This document shows positions 33,750 to 43,062 of a stretch of DNA of 64,000 bases, in pieces; within the stretch, counting starts at the first letter, position 1, and each line of letters begins with the position of its first letter. Origin of the DNA: Pseudomonas oryzihabitans (GTDB taxonomy: Bacteria; Pseudomonadota; Gammaproteobacteria; Pseudomonadales; Pseudomonadaceae); the NCBI RefSeq assembly GCF_001518815.1, contig NZ_CP013987.1:1839001-1903000 (forward strand). The letters run 5' to 3'. A program made the translations under genes and the position numbers. The notes beneath the pieces are model-generated. The model had not been told where the DNA came from and ran no database searches. It saw only the letters and a program-made list of their open reading frames with translations.

Positions 33750-34916
33750 TCAGGAATAGAAGCTGGGGCTGGGCAAGGCATCGTTGAGGGCCCAGTCGCC
33801 CAGTTCGTGAAGTTTGTAATCGACCGGGTCGTGCAGGGTCTGGGTGCGCAGGTTGCGCCAGTAACGGTCCAGCCGCAGGGCGCCCGCGGTGGCCCGGGCG
33901 CCGCCGACCTCGAACAGCCGGCTGGCGAGATCGAGGCCGTGGCGACTGGCCGCCACCTTGGCCGTGGCGATGGCGATGGCCAGTTCACCTCTAGCCTCTG
34001 CGGTGAGGGCCGTCCCCTGGGGCCAGGCCTGAGCGAAGGCGCCATTGGCTCGCTCCACCAGCAGGCGGCTGCTTTCCAAGGCGACCCAGAACTCTCCGTA
34101 GTGGCGCAGGATGTAGGGGTCTTCGCTGGCACTGGCAGCCGGGGACTTGAACCAGGGACGTGCCTGGGTGGCGGTGTAGCGGCGCGCCTCGGTGAAGGCG
34201 CCTTCGGCCAGGCCGAGAAAGATGTTGGCGAAGATCAGCTGGGCCAGCAGCGGGCGCAGACAGGCGAAAGGGGTGCTCAGGGGGCCGGGGTCGAGCAGCC
34301 ATTCCTGTTGTTCGACGCGAACGCCGTCGAAGCGCGCGCTGCCGCTGTCGGTCTGCCGCTGACCGTTGTTGTCCCAGTCGTCGAACAGCTGGATACCCGC
34401 GCGTCCGCTGGGCACCACGGCGATCAGCAGACGGCCGCTGTCATCGTTTTCCAGCGCTGACAGCAGCAGCAGATCGGAGTCCAGGGCGCCGCTGCAAAAG
34501 CTCTTCTGGCCATCCACCTGCCAGGCGTCGCCGCTCCGGCGGGCCAGGGTGCGGCGATCCAGCGGATTGAGGGCGTTACCCCAGAACAGGGCGTTGCGCG
34601 CGGTGCGCTCCAGCCAGGGCCGCCACTGCTCAGGCTGGCCGAACAGCTGGGCGGTGGCCAGCAGCAGATGATGGAAGCCAAAGACATGGGCCAGGGAGCT
34701 GTCGACCCGGGCGAGCAGGCGTACCGCTTCCAGCGTCTCGTCCCAGGAGGCACCCAGGCCACCGAGGTCCGTTGGAATGCTCAAGGCGAGCAGGCCACTG
34801 CGACGCAGGGCGTCCCGCTCGGCCTTGGGGGTTCCGCCCTGACGATCACGCTCCGCCGCCGTGGCGGCGAAGTCGGTCAACAATGGGGTAAGGGGTTCCA
34901 GCAGCGAGTAGGACAT
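33750..34916 (-). CDS. Acyl-CoA dehydrogenase-fold flavin monooxygenase (SfnB/SfnC/DszC-type)
   Basis: 388 residues. The acyl-CoA dehydrogenase fold is evident from LSIPTDLGGLGASWDETLEAV, VDGQKSFCSG, the middle beta domain and helical C-terminal part with FEVGGARATAGALRLDRYWRN. DszC/SfnC-type members use reduced flavin and oxygen on sulfur compounds instead of dehydrogenating acyl-CoA; the Arg/His-rich RLDRYWRNLRTQTLHDP end is the version seen in that branch. Cotranscribed with the SfnR-like activator, which suggests sulfur scavenging. Start ATG at 34914-34916 with AGGG six bases upstream. Confidence 0.82.
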   Translation of the reverse strand: MSYSLLEPLTPLLTDFAATAAERDRQGGTPKAERDALRRSGLLALSIPTDLGGLGASWDETLEAVRLLARVDSSLAHVFGFHHLLLATAQLFGQPEQWRPWLERTARNALFWGNALNPLDRRTLARRSGDAWQVDGQKSFCSGALDSDLLLLSALENDDSGRLLIAVVPSGRAGIQLFDDWDNNGQRQTDSGSARFDGVRVEQQEWLLDPGPLSTPFACLRPLLAQLIFANIFLGLAEGAFTEARRYTATQARPWFKSPAASASEDPYILRHYGEFWVALESSRLLVERANGAFAQAWPQGTALTAEARGELAIAIATAKVAASRHGLDLASRLFEVGGARATAGALRLDRYWRNLRTQTLHDPVDYKLHELGDWALNDALPSPSFYS

Positions 34917-35064
34917 GGTGGGCCCTGGCATAGAAATGGTCGGCACGAGTTAGAACGTAAAGCCGGGATAGCCCTGATCTGAAATATTTTTTTGTTATTA
35001 GGTAATGGTCTGGTCCCATCCATCTTCCATTTTGACCGCCCGGTCTCAAGTGCGGTTATCGGAC

Positions 35065-35092
35065 TCAAGACCTGGCCAGTACCTGTCGATAT
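35065..35092 (+). promoter_or_regulatory. Weak sigma-28-like element before the BdlA-like gene
   Basis: TCAA, 16 bases, then GTCGATAT. The consensus spacing is 15, so this is a weaker match than the two other candidates. It lies about 34 bases before the start codon. Confidence 0.3.
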
Positions 35093-35126
35093 AGCGCTAA
35101 CTCAATCTCCCGGGTAGGGGCGTGTC

Positions 35127-36443
35127 ATGTTCAACAAAGGACTAAAACAAGAACTGCAGCGTCTCCGCGAGCAGGTGGACTCCTTCAAGCGGCTCAAGGC
35201 CGAACTCGATGTGGAGATGATAGGCCTGGAGCTGGACGGCAGGGGTTGCATCACCTCCGTGAACGCCAACTTCGAAAAGGAAATGGGCCTGCGTGCGGCG
35301 GAGCTCCTGGGACGTTCCCTGGTGGATCTCATCCCGGCGCACGTCAAAAACCAGGAGTACAGCCGTCGGCTGCAGCAGTGCCTGAGTCGCGGTGAGCCCT
35401 ACAGCGGCGCCCTGCACCTGCTGCGCGGCGACGGACGCGAAGCCTGGCTGCGCGGCATCCTGCATCCCTTCCATGACAGCCAGGGTCAGGTCACGCGCTT
35501 TCGGCTGTTCTGCAATAACCTGACGCGCACCATCGAGACCTCCCGCGAGCATGAGAGCCTGCTCAAGGCCCTGCGGCGTTCCACGGCGGTCATCGAGTTC
35601 AACCTCGACGGCGAGGTGCTCGATGCCAACGACCGTTTCCTGCAGGCCACGGGCTATTCCCTCGCGCAGATCAAGGGCAAGCATCACCGCCTGTTCTGCG
35701 AACCCGCCGAAGCCAATTCCGAGGCGTACCAGCAATTTTGGGCGCGCTTGCGGCGTGGCGAATTCATCGTTGATCGCTTCAAGCGGCTGGATGCTCAGGG
35801 TCGCGATGTCTGGCTGGAGGCGTCCTACAACCCGGTGATCGATGCCCACGACCGGCTGTACAAGGTGGTCAAGTTCGCCACCGTCATCACCGATCAGGTC
35901 CATCAGGAGCAGGCGGTGTCCGAGGCGGCCAGTGTGGCCTTCGAAACCTCCCAGCATACCGACGACACTGCCCGCAAGGGCGCGGTGGTGGCGCAGCAGA
36001 CGGTGGACGTGATGCGCGCCCTGGCCAGCCAGATGCAGGAGGCGGTCACAGGTATCGAGGCCTTGGACAATCAGTCCCAGGTGATCGGCACCATCATCAA
36101 GACCATCAGCGGCATCGCCGAGCAGACCAACCTGCTGGCGCTCAATGCCGCCATCGAGGCCGCACGGGCGGGCGAGCAGGGACGCGGTTTCGCCGTGGTG
36201 GCCGACGAGGTCAGGCAACTGGCCTCGCGGACCAGCAAGGCGACCGAGGAAATCGTCGGCGTGGTGCAGCAGAATCAGCAGCTGGCGAGCCAGGCGGTGA
36301 CGGTGATCGAAAACGGGCGACGTCAGGCCGAGCAGGGGCTGGAGCTGGCCGGGCAGGCTGGGCAGGTGATCGTGGAGATCCAGGACGGCGCCCAGCGCGT
36401 GGTCGGAGCCGTGGGGCGCTTCGCCCGGCAGCTGTCGACCTGA
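35127..36443 (+). CDS. Soluble PAS-PAS chemoreceptor, BdlA-like
   Basis: 438 residues with no membrane segment. A short coiled coil (1-25) leads to two PAS domains (about 26-135 and 148-255; the second has [23 protein letters not shown]), then a compact MCP signalling domain with the hairpin tip [35 protein letters not shown]. There is no HAMP domain and no C-terminal docking peptide. This is the architecture of P. aeruginosa BdlA (biofilm dispersion), whose PAS region is processed in a c-di-GMP-dependent way. A role in dispersion or energy taxis is inferred from architecture only. A terminator at 36466-36489 follows. Confidence 0.85.
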   Translation: MFNKGLKQELQRLREQVDSFKRLKAELDVEMIGLELDGRGCITSVNANFEKEMGLRAAELLGRSLVDLIPAHVKNQEYSRRLQQCLSRGEPYSGALHLLRGDGREAWLRGILHPFHDSQGQVTRFRLFCNNLTRTIETSREHESLLKALRRSTAVIEFNLDGEVLDANDRFLQATGYSLAQIKGKHHRLFCEPAEANSEAYQQFWARLRRGEFIVDRFKRLDAQGRDVWLEASYNPVIDAHDRLYKVVKFATVITDQVHQEQAVSEAASVAFETSQHTDDTARKGAVVAQQTVDVMRALASQMQEAVTGIEALDNQSQVIGTIIKTISGIAEQTNLLALNAAIEAARAGEQGRGFAVVADEVRQLASRTSKATEEIVGVVQQNQQLASQAVTVIENGRRQAEQGLELAGQAGQVIVEIQDGAQRVVGAVGRFARQLST

Positions 36444-36465
36444 TCCCTCGCGCGCCTCATGAAGA

Positions 36466-36489
36466 AACGGCAACCCCAGGGTTGCCGTT
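36466..36489. terminator. Terminator between convergent genes
   Basis: 10-bp perfect stem AACGGCAACC/GGTTGCCGTT, loop CCAG, followed by T on the plus strand and TTCTTC on the minus strand. It probably serves both the BdlA-like gene and the opposing monooxygenase gene. Confidence 0.8.
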
Positions 36490-36501
36490 TTGCATCTTGC
36501 G

Positions 36502-37746
36502 TCAGACGTGCTTGCTGCCGTCGCCGATCTGCCAGACGAAGGTCGGTTCGTGACCCTCGATCTCCCAGGCGCCGACGATGCGTTCCTTGTAGATCAGCGG
36601 ATTGTGGGAGGCAGCCGTGCGGGCATTGCGCCAGTGGCGATCGAGCCCCTTGGTGGTGCTGGTGGCCGAGGCGCCCAGGGCATTGAACAGATCGCTGGTA
36701 GCGCGCAGCACCAGGTCGGCCACCGCGGACTGCGCCTGGGCGGACTCCAGCTCCGCCGCCACATTGGCCTCATGCTCCGCGGCGGCATCCTCGGCGTAGC
36801 GCGCTGCGAAGGCCGCCTGGGCCGCGGCGGCCGCCTGCAGGGTCGCGGCTTCAGCCGCGTAGACGAAGGCCGAGGCCTTGCCCACCACCTGCTGCACCTG
36901 GGGGTCGGCGCTCGCCGCGCTGGCGTTGCCGTGGCTGTAGACCCGGGTACGTGCCTTGACCTCCTGGGCAAAGTCGCGCACGGCGGCCTGCCCGCTGCCG
37001 GTGATCACGGCGAGCAGCACCAGCTGGTAGAAGGCGGTCTGGTAGGTGAAGCGGGTGCTGAAATCGATGAGATTGCCCGGCTCCACCAGCACCTCTTCGA
37101 ACACCGAGGTGCCACTGGCGGTAGTGCGCTGGCCAAAGCCGTCCCAGTCGTCGGACTGGCGCACGCCTGGCTGGTCGGTGCGGATGGCGGCGATGACGTC
37201 GCCACCGGCGTCGTCGCGTTGGGCGTAGACGTCGATCCAGTCGGCGAACAGGCTGCCGGTGCTGTAGTACTTGGTGCCGTTGAGGCGCCATTCACCGTTT
37301 CTCTGGCTGACCCGGGTGATGACTTCGCCGAGCTTGACCGTGCCGATCTCGGTCCAGGCATTGCCCACCAGATCTCCGGCGACGAAACGCTCGAACCAGA
37401 CCTGCTGGGAGGCGCTGGCATGGGCGTTGAGGCGATCCTCGACAAAGGCGAAGTGGCCACGCAGGGCCTGGGGCAGATTGCTGTCGGCGGCCGCCAGCTC
37501 GATCAGCAGGCGCACCAGCTGCGGCAGGCTGGCGCCGTCACCACCGAATTCCTGCGGCACCCGCACGGCGCCGAAGCCGGCCTCCTTGAGCCAGGCGATA
37601 GGCGCATAGGGCAGGGTGCGAGTGCGCTCTCGCTCCAGGGCGCCTTCGGCGATACGGGCGAAGAGGGGGCGGAAGCGGGCCGCCAGTTGTTCGTAGTCGG
37701 GAGCCTCGGCGTGGGGCGACGGCAGGTGGCGAGCGGGCAGATTCAT
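36502..37746 (-). CDS. Second acyl-CoA dehydrogenase-fold monooxygenase (DszC/SfnC-type)
   Basis: 414 residues. Fold markers are VRVPQEFGGDGASLPQLVRLL, GTKYYSTGSLFADWIDVYA, DDWDGFGQRTTASGTSVFE and the C-terminal NALGASATSTTKGLDRHWRNAR. It is a relative, not a close copy, of the protein at 33750-34916, and the YYSTGS and DRHWRNAR signatures point to flavin-dependent sulfur or nitrogen monooxygenases. The ATG at 37744-37746 has GAGG seven bases upstream. A strong sigma-54 promoter lies about 40 bases before it, which suggests control by the SfnR-like activator encoded 3 kb away. Confidence 0.82.
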   Translation of the reverse strand: MNLPARHLPSPHAEAPDYEQLAARFRPLFARIAEGALERERTRTLPYAPIAWLKEAGFGAVRVPQEFGGDGASLPQLVRLLIELAAADSNLPQALRGHFAFVEDRLNAHASASQQVWFERFVAGDLVGNAWTEIGTVKLGEVITRVSQRNGEWRLNGTKYYSTGSLFADWIDVYAQRDDAGGDVIAAIRTDQPGVRQSDDWDGFGQRTTASGTSVFEEVLVEPGNLIDFSTRFTYQTAFYQLVLLAVITGSGQAAVRDFAQEVKARTRVYSHGNASAASADPQVQQVVGKASAFVYAAEAATLQAAAAAQAAFAARYAEDAAAEHEANVAAELESAQAQSAVADLVLRATSDLFNALGASATSTTKGLDRHWRNARTAASHNPLIYKERIVGAWEIEGHEPTFVWQIGDGSKHV

Positions 37747-37784
37747 GATGATCCTCGGCGAATGGGAGTCGACGCTAGGGCCTT

Positions 37785-37800
37785 TGCAAGAGTGTTGCCA
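37785..37800 (-). promoter_or_regulatory. Sigma-54 promoter of the second monooxygenase gene
   Basis: Read on the minus strand: TGGCAAC-ACTC-TTGCA. Both the -24 GG and the -12 GC elements are intact with the correct spacing. Predicted transcription start is about 28 bases before the ATG. Confidence 0.7.
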
Positions 37801-37932
37801 GCGTGCAAAAGCCCATTTCAGAGGGGCTCGCGCCTTGTCAGCTGACCTGGTCCCAGCAGCGCTGACCGATCGCTGTTGGCCAGGCGACAGTGGCGTCCGG
37901 CGCGCTAGACTGGTCTTTTGCGCGGAGCCTCC

Positions 37933-38925
37933 ATGGATCTTCTCTTTCTCGGTACCTCGGCCGGGGTGCCTACGCGTCGGCGCAATGTCTCGGCCCTTGC
38001 CCTGATCGAGGACCAGGGCAAGGGCTGGTTCCTCGTCGACTGCGGCGAGGCCACCCAGCATCAGCTCCTGCGCACCCCGCTGTCGGCCGCGGATCTGCGT
38101 GCCATCTGCATCACCCATGTCCACGGCGACCACTGCTATGGCCTGCCGGGACTCCTGGCCAGCGCCGCCATGACCGGACGCAGCCAGCCACTGGTGCTGA
38201 TCGCACCCCAGGCGGTCCATGACTGGCTGGCCGCTACCCATGCGCTGACCGCCCTGCACCTGCCTTTCGAGTTGCAGCTCCATGCCCTGGAAGGCTTTGC
38301 CGGCGTCTCCCTGGGTGCCTGGGATATCGACGCCGTCGCGCTCTCCCACCGCGTGCCCAGTCACGCCTTTCGCTTCTGCGAGGCCCGTCGGCCGCAGCGA
38401 CTCGATCCGGCGGCTCTGGCGGCCGCCCAGGTGCCGCGCGGTCCGCTGTGGGGGCGGCTACATGCGGGAGAGGACGTGCTGCACGAGGGGCGACTGCTGC
38501 GCAGCGCCGACTACCTGCAGGCAGCCCATGGGGAACGACGATTGGTGGTGGCGGGGGACAACGACGATCCCGCCTTGCTCACAGAGGCCTGCCAGGGCGC
38601 TCAGGTGCTGGTCCATGAAGCCACTTACGCCCAGGCGCAGATCGACAAGACCGGCCAGAGCTGGGGTCACAGCAGTGCTGCCGGAATCGCCCGGTTCGCC
38701 GAGGCGCGAGGGTTGCCGGCGTTGCTGCTTACCCATTTCAGTCCGCGCTATCAGGCCGATTCGGGACGTTCGCCCTCAATCGAGGAGCTGCGCCGGGAGG
38801 CTGCCGCGCATTATGGCGGTGACTTGCACCTCGCCGAGGATTTCTCTTGCTTTCGTCTGGATCGTCAGGGGCGGCTGAAAGCCCTGGAGCAGAGCAGTAC
38901 GAGAGTGTGCGCTGGTCACTCCTAG
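37933..38925 (+). CDS. rnz: Ribonuclease Z (tRNase Z/ElaC family MBL hydrolase)
   Basis: 330 residues. N-terminal MDLLFLGTSAGVPTRRRNVSAL is the tRNase Z start (with the PTxxRN box), followed by the metal site THVHGDHCYGLPGLL and later ligands in DNDDP, EATYAQ and LTHFSPRY. It processes tRNA 3' ends or cleaves nearby RNA. The ATG at 37933 has GGAG just upstream; the first open start at 37918 is less likely. Confidence 0.88.
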   Translation: MDLLFLGTSAGVPTRRRNVSALALIEDQGKGWFLVDCGEATQHQLLRTPLSAADLRAICITHVHGDHCYGLPGLLASAAMTGRSQPLVLIAPQAVHDWLAATHALTALHLPFELQLHALEGFAGVSLGAWDIDAVALSHRVPSHAFRFCEARRPQRLDPAALAAAQVPRGPLWGRLHAGEDVLHEGRLLRSADYLQAAHGERRLVVAGDNDDPALLTEACQGAQVLVHEATYAQAQIDKTGQSWGHSSAAGIARFAEARGLPALLLTHFSPRYQADSGRSPSIEELRREAAAHYGGDLHLAEDFSCFRLDRQGRLKALEQSSTRVCAGHS

Positions 38926-39039
38926 GTTAGAGGTGGATACGTTTCGGTCTTGTCTGACCTGTTCTCCTTGGGCATAGTGCGAACGTTTATCATTTCAGGA
39001 TCAGCCCGATCCTTCGCATTTCGTTCCTAGGAGAAGCAA
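38926..39039 (+). promoter_or_regulatory. Probable promoter region of the YncE-like gene
   Basis: TTGTCT (38950-38955) and CATAGT (38973-38978) are 17 bases apart, a fair sigma-70 match, and AGGAGAAGC lies before the next ATG. Confidence 0.3.
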
Positions 39040-40161
39040 ATGGCGGTGTCTTTCAACAAGGTTTCGACGCTGGGCGCCATGGCGCTACTGTCCCTGGCAG
39101 TGGCTGCCTGCTCCAACCGCCAGGAGGCACCGACGCCACCGCCACCCGCGCCGGCTCCCGTCGCCGCGCAACCGGCCGCGCCCCAGGCGCCTGCCGAACT
39201 CAAGCGCATCGAGCTGGGTTATGGCGTCTATGAGCTGGCCTACAGTCCGGCCAAGCAGTCGGTCTATGCCGCGACCGCCCAGTTGACCAAGGGCGTCACC
39301 GGCGGAGTGATCTATCAGCTCGATCCGACCACCCTGGCCGTCACCGGCCAGATCCACACCGATCTGAAGAACTTCGCCCTGACCACCGATGCCAGTGGCG
39401 AGACGCTGTTCGTCACCAACTCCCTGGACGGCGGCCTCAGTCGCATCGATCTGCGCACCGGCAAGGTGGAGAAGCGGCTGAAGTTCAACGAGATGGGCCG
39501 CGATGGCCATCCGGTCAATCCGCGCCAGGTCATCCTGCATGACGGCATGCTGTATGTCGGTGGCGTCGGTGATCCGGGTGTGATCTGGGTGGTGGACGCC
39601 AAGACCCTGACCCTCAAGGCGCGCATTCCCAACGCCGGCAAGTGGGTGACCGGCCTGCTGTACTCCGAAGACACCGGGCGCCTCTACGCCGCCAACGGCA
39701 GCGGTGAAGTACTGGTGATCAATCCGCGCACCCGCAAGATCGAGCACCGCTGGACGCCGGGCGATGGCGGCAAGTACCTGCTGCTGAACCTGGCCGAGGA
39801 CCGGGCGAACCACCAGCTGTTCGTCACCGACAACTCCGAAGCCAAGACCGTGCTGGTCTTCGACATCCGCACCGGCAAGGTGATCAAGCGCCTGCCCGTG
39901 GGCGATGCCCTGGCGATCAAGCTCAATACCACCCGTAACGAGCTGTACATCACCCAGCGCGAGACCGGTCGGCTGCTGATCCTGGACGCCACTACCTACG
40001 CCGAGAAGAAGGCCTACGACCTCAAGCCCAATCCCAACAGCCTGCTGGTGAGCCCTGACGGCCAGACCCTGTATGCGACGGTGAAGACGCCCTTCGACAA
40101 GGAATACATGAACACCGCGCCGGAGAGCGTGGTGCGCATCGACCTCTCCGCGGTGAAGTAA
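39040..40161 (+). CDS. YncE-like beta-propeller lipoprotein
   Basis: 373 residues. A lipoprotein signal ends in LAVAAC, so the protein is lipid-anchored outside the inner membrane. A Pro/Ala-rich linker (PTPPPPAPAPVAAQPAAP) leads to a seven-bladed propeller of YVTN type with repeats such as LFVTNSLDGGLSRIDLRTGK, LYAANGSGEVLVINPRTRK and LFVTDNSEAKTVLVFDIRTGK. E. coli YncE is periplasmic, binds DNA in vitro and is iron-regulated; the function here is unknown. AGGAG sits eight bases before the ATG. Confidence 0.85.
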   Translation: MAVSFNKVSTLGAMALLSLAVAACSNRQEAPTPPPPAPAPVAAQPAAPQAPAELKRIELGYGVYELAYSPAKQSVYAATAQLTKGVTGGVIYQLDPTTLAVTGQIHTDLKNFALTTDASGETLFVTNSLDGGLSRIDLRTGKVEKRLKFNEMGRDGHPVNPRQVILHDGMLYVGGVGDPGVIWVVDAKTLTLKARIPNAGKWVTGLLYSEDTGRLYAANGSGEVLVINPRTRKIEHRWTPGDGGKYLLLNLAEDRANHQLFVTDNSEAKTVLVFDIRTGKVIKRLPVGDALAIKLNTTRNELYITQRETGRLLILDATTYAEKKAYDLKPNPNSLLVSPDGQTLYATVKTPFDKEYMNTAPESVVRIDLSAVK

Positions 40162-40266
40162 ACCGCGCCTGCGAGCTGCCGTGGCGTCCTGCCACGGTGG
40201 CCCTGGGCTTCCCAAGCCCGCCGGCTTGCTCTTGAATGGGGCTTCCATTCCTGAGGAGCTACCGGT

Positions 40267-40737
40267 TTGTCAGCTACCGATCTCAGCCTGCTTCCGTTAC
40301 TGGAAGCCTCCTACCGCCTCTGGCTCGGCCAGCCGCTCCCCCGTCCCGCCGACCTGCCCGAGGCTGACGTTTTCGCCTGGCTGCATGAGCGTGCACCCTA
40401 TGCCCTACTGGCCCACGGCAGCGAAAGCGATCCGTTGTTCTGCTACGTCAACGAGCAGGCCCTGAGCTGCTTTGGCTATCCTCGCGACGAATTCATCGGC
40501 ATGCCCTCGCGCTTCAGCGCCTCGCCCAAGGATAGGGACGAGCGTCAGCGATTGATGGAGGCGGTGGGGCGCCAGGGTTATGCCAGCGGCTACGAAGGCT
40601 GGCGGGTAGACAAGGCGGGGGAGGCCTTCCAGATCCATGACGGCGTGGTGTGGAACCTGGTCGATGCGCAAGGCACACGGCTGGGGCAGGCGGCCTTGTT
40701 CTGGCCGGACCCGCAGCGGATCGGGCAGGTGGATTGA
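40267..40737 (+). CDS. MEKHLA domain protein
   Basis: 156 residues with PAS-like character: YALLAHGSESDPLFCYVNEQAL, then FGYPRDEFIGMPSRFSA and GYEGWRVDKAGEAFQIHDGVVWNL. This matches the MEKHLA family named from the C-terminus of plant HD-ZIP III factors; bacterial members are stand-alone and uncharacterised. The start is a TTG with GGAG nine bases upstream, with no ATG in a suitable place. Confidence 0.75.
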   Translation: MSATDLSLLPLLEASYRLWLGQPLPRPADLPEADVFAWLHERAPYALLAHGSESDPLFCYVNEQALSCFGYPRDEFIGMPSRFSASPKDRDERQRLMEAVGRQGYASGYEGWRVDKAGEAFQIHDGVVWNLVDAQGTRLGQAALFWPDPQRIGQVD

Positions 40738-40748
40738 GGCGGGTAGTG

Positions 40749-40886
40749 TTGGGCTCAGCTACGCTCAGCCCAATCTACGAAAATCCAGGCATACCTCGTA
40801 CTACCCCCTCTCCCTTTGGGAGAGGGTTGGGGTGAGGGGCGTTTGGATTCAGCGACAGCTGTTGGGCTTCGCTGCGCTCAACCCAA
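40749..40886. repeat. Cluster of intergenic palindromic repeats
   Basis: Two copies of a hairpin of the type TTGGGCT...AGCCCAA (40749-40773 and, as TTGGGCTTCG...AACCCAA, 40862-40886), each followed by a CTACG end, flank a third hairpin CCCTCTCCC-TTT-GGGAGAGGG (40806-40826) with a following GGGGTGAGGGG. These are common Pseudomonas intergenic repeat types. They lie between the MEKHLA and lutC stops and may end transcription from both sides. Confidence 0.65.
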
Positions 40887-40942
40887 CCTACGCAGTGAGC
40901 TGGACTGCCCCCTCTGCCTTGTAGGGTAAAGGGGTACTACCC

Positions 40943-41611
40943 TCACTCGTCCTCGATGATCAGCACCACCAGGTCCTTGGGTCCATGGGCGCCATAGGCC
41001 AGCACCTGCTCGATGTCGGCGGTCTTGGACGGGCCCGAGATCAGCAGGGCGTTGGTCGGCATGCCGTCCTGCCAGTGGTGCTGTTGCTGCAGCTCGTAGA
41101 AGTTGTCGACCACCGTGCTGGCCCTGAGCAGGGCGATGTGCAGTGGTGGGACCAGGCTCATCAGGCGTGGCTCCTGGCGATCCGGCCAGAGCACCAGGCT
41201 GCCGGTGGAGGCCAGGGCGCCGAGGGTACCGGTAAGGCTGGCCGGGGTGTCGTTGAACAGTTCGGCCTTCCATTCCTCCACCGGCCGGTCATAGGCCTTC
41301 CAGCGGGGCTGCCCCTCCGCCTGCCAGCGCTCGGCCAAGCGGGCGCCGTGGGGCGTGCCGGGGGCGATCAGCAACTGCTCCAGCCCACGCTCGGCGAGGA
41401 CGCGTTCGACCAGCGCCGGCCAGTCCGCCGTGGTGGTCAGGTGGGTTTCGGTGTGCACCGTCTCCATCAGGGTGCGCAGGCGGGCGATGCGTTCCTCAGG
41501 AGGATAGCGCCAGGGCTCGGTGACCAGGGCTTCGTCGAAGTTGTCGGCCAGCGGCTGCGTACCCTGGAGGCTGCCGCGCAGTTTGGCGAGGATGTTGTCG
41601 CGGGCGCTCAT
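40943..41611 (-). CDS. lutC: Lactate utilisation protein LutC
   Basis: 222 residues of the LUD (YkgG) family: MSARDNILAKLRGSL at the N-terminus, and TGSLVLWPDRQEPRL with the conserved EPRLMSLVPPLHIAL stretch. With LutA and LutB it forms the L-lactate oxidising complex. The ATG at 41609-41611 overlaps the lutB end by four bases; the open frame upstream is antisense noise over lutB. Confidence 0.93.
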   Translation of the reverse strand: MSARDNILAKLRGSLQGTQPLADNFDEALVTEPWRYPPEERIARLRTLMETVHTETHLTTTADWPALVERVLAERGLEQLLIAPGTPHGARLAERWQAEGQPRWKAYDRPVEEWKAELFNDTPASLTGTLGALASTGSLVLWPDRQEPRLMSLVPPLHIALLRASTVVDNFYELQQQHHWQDGMPTNALLISGPSKTADIEQVLAYGAHGPKDLVVLIIEDE

Positions 41612-43062
41612 GGGCGTTTCTCCAGGTGTTCGCGGGCCAGTTCGTGCAGCGAGCGCGATGCCGGCCTGGGCGTGCTGTGATGCTCCGTCCACGGGCCGAG
41701 CTGACCGGGGGTGAAGCGGCCGAAGCGGGTGGCGAGGTAGCTGAAGCCGCGATAGAGCAGGGGTGAGGTGTAGAGATTCTGCCAGGCATGCCAAGTCCAG
41801 CGCTCGCGGGCGGAAAACTTGCTGCCCTGACCGCGTAGGAGATGCGGTTCTGCTTCGGGAGCCTTGACGTTCTCTTCCCGCAGTCGCCGCAAGATCGCCG
41901 GAATCGGGATCTTGACCGGACAGACCTCGCCGCAGGCCCCACACAGGGACGAGGCGCTGGGATGATCGGGCGCCTGCTCCAGGCCCACCAGGTGCGGGGT
42001 GATGATGGCGCCGATGGGGCCCGGATAGACCTCACCATAGGCGTGGCCACCGATGCGGGTATAGACCGGGCAGTGGTTCATGCAGGCGCCGCAGCGGATG
42101 CAGTTGAGGGTCTGGCGCAGTTCGCTGTCGGCGAAGGCCTGGCTGCGGCCGTTGTCGAGCAGCACCAGATGCACCTCGCGCGGTCCGTCCAGTTCTTCGG
42201 CCTTGCGTGGCCCGGAGATCATGTTGACGTAGGTGGTGATGGGCTGGCCCAGCGCCGAGCGGGTCAGCAGCGACAGCAGGGGCACCACGTCGCGCAGATT
42301 TTCCACCACCTTCTCGATGCCGGTTACGGCGATGTGCACCGGCGGCACCGTGGTCGACATCCGCCCGTTGCCTTCGTTTTCCACCAGCAGCAGGGTGCCG
42401 GTCTCGGCCACGGCGAAGTTGACGCCGGAAATGCCGATGTCGGCCTCGAAGAATTTCTGCCGCAGCACGCGCCGGCCGGTCTGGATCAGTTCGTCGACGT
42501 CGGTGGTGTAGGGCTCGGCTAGGTGTTCGTGAAAGAGGGTGCCCACCTGCTGCCGGTTGAGGTGGATGGCCGGCATGATGATGTGCGAGGGCTTCTCCCC
42601 GGCGAGCTGGATGATGTACTCGCCCATGTCCGACTCCAGGCAATCGATGCCCTGGGCGCCGAGGACGTGGTTCATGTCCATCTCCTCGCTGACCATGGAC
42701 TTGCCCTTGATCAGCAGCCGCGCCTCATGGCGCTCGGCGATCTGCTGGACGATGGCGTTGGCCTCGGCGGTGGTCTCGGCCCAGTGCACCTGGACGCCAT
42801 TGCGCCTGAGGTTGGCTTCCAGCCGCTCCAGCAGGTCGGGCAGCTTGGACAGCGCCCGGGCGCGGACGCGGTTGCCCAGTTCGCGCAATCGCTCGCGCTC
42901 GTCGGCATCGCTCATGCTGGCCAGGCGCTTGGTCATCAGCGAATCCATGGCGGTGCGGAAGTTGCGCCTCAGCTGGTCGTCGCCCAGCGCCTGGCGCGCG
43001 CGAGTCTTGAAGGGTGGCGCCTCACTGACGTCGGTCAGGGGGATCTTGAGCATCTCGTTCAT
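41608..43062 (-). CDS. lutB: Lactate utilisation iron-sulfur protein LutB
   Basis: 484 residues. An N-terminal LUD domain (GKSMVSEEMDMNHVL, SGVNFAVAETGTLLLVENEGNGR) is followed by two 4Fe-4S binding sets, CIRCGACMNHCPVY and CGACGEVCPVKIP. It overlaps lutA and lutC by four bases each (ATGA type), so the three are coupled. It passes electrons from L-lactate oxidation to the membrane quinone pool as part of the Lut complex. Confidence 0.95.
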   Translation of the reverse strand: MNEMLKIPLTDVSEAPPFKTRARQALGDDQLRRNFRTAMDSLMTKRLASMSDADERERLRELGNRVRARALSKLPDLLERLEANLRRNGVQVHWAETTAEANAIVQQIAERHEARLLIKGKSMVSEEMDMNHVLGAQGIDCLESDMGEYIIQLAGEKPSHIIMPAIHLNRQQVGTLFHEHLAEPYTTDVDELIQTGRRVLRQKFFEADIGISGVNFAVAETGTLLLVENEGNGRMSTTVPPVHIAVTGIEKVVENLRDVVPLLSLLTRSALGQPITTYVNMISGPRKAEELDGPREVHLVLLDNGRSQAFADSELRQTLNCIRCGACMNHCPVYTRIGGHAYGEVYPGPIGAIITPHLVGLEQAPDHPSASSLCGACGEVCPVKIPIPAILRRLREENVKAPEAEPHLLRGQGSKFSARERWTWHAWQNLYTSPLLYRGFSYLATRFGRFTPGQLGPWTEHHSTPRPASRSLHELAREHLEKRP

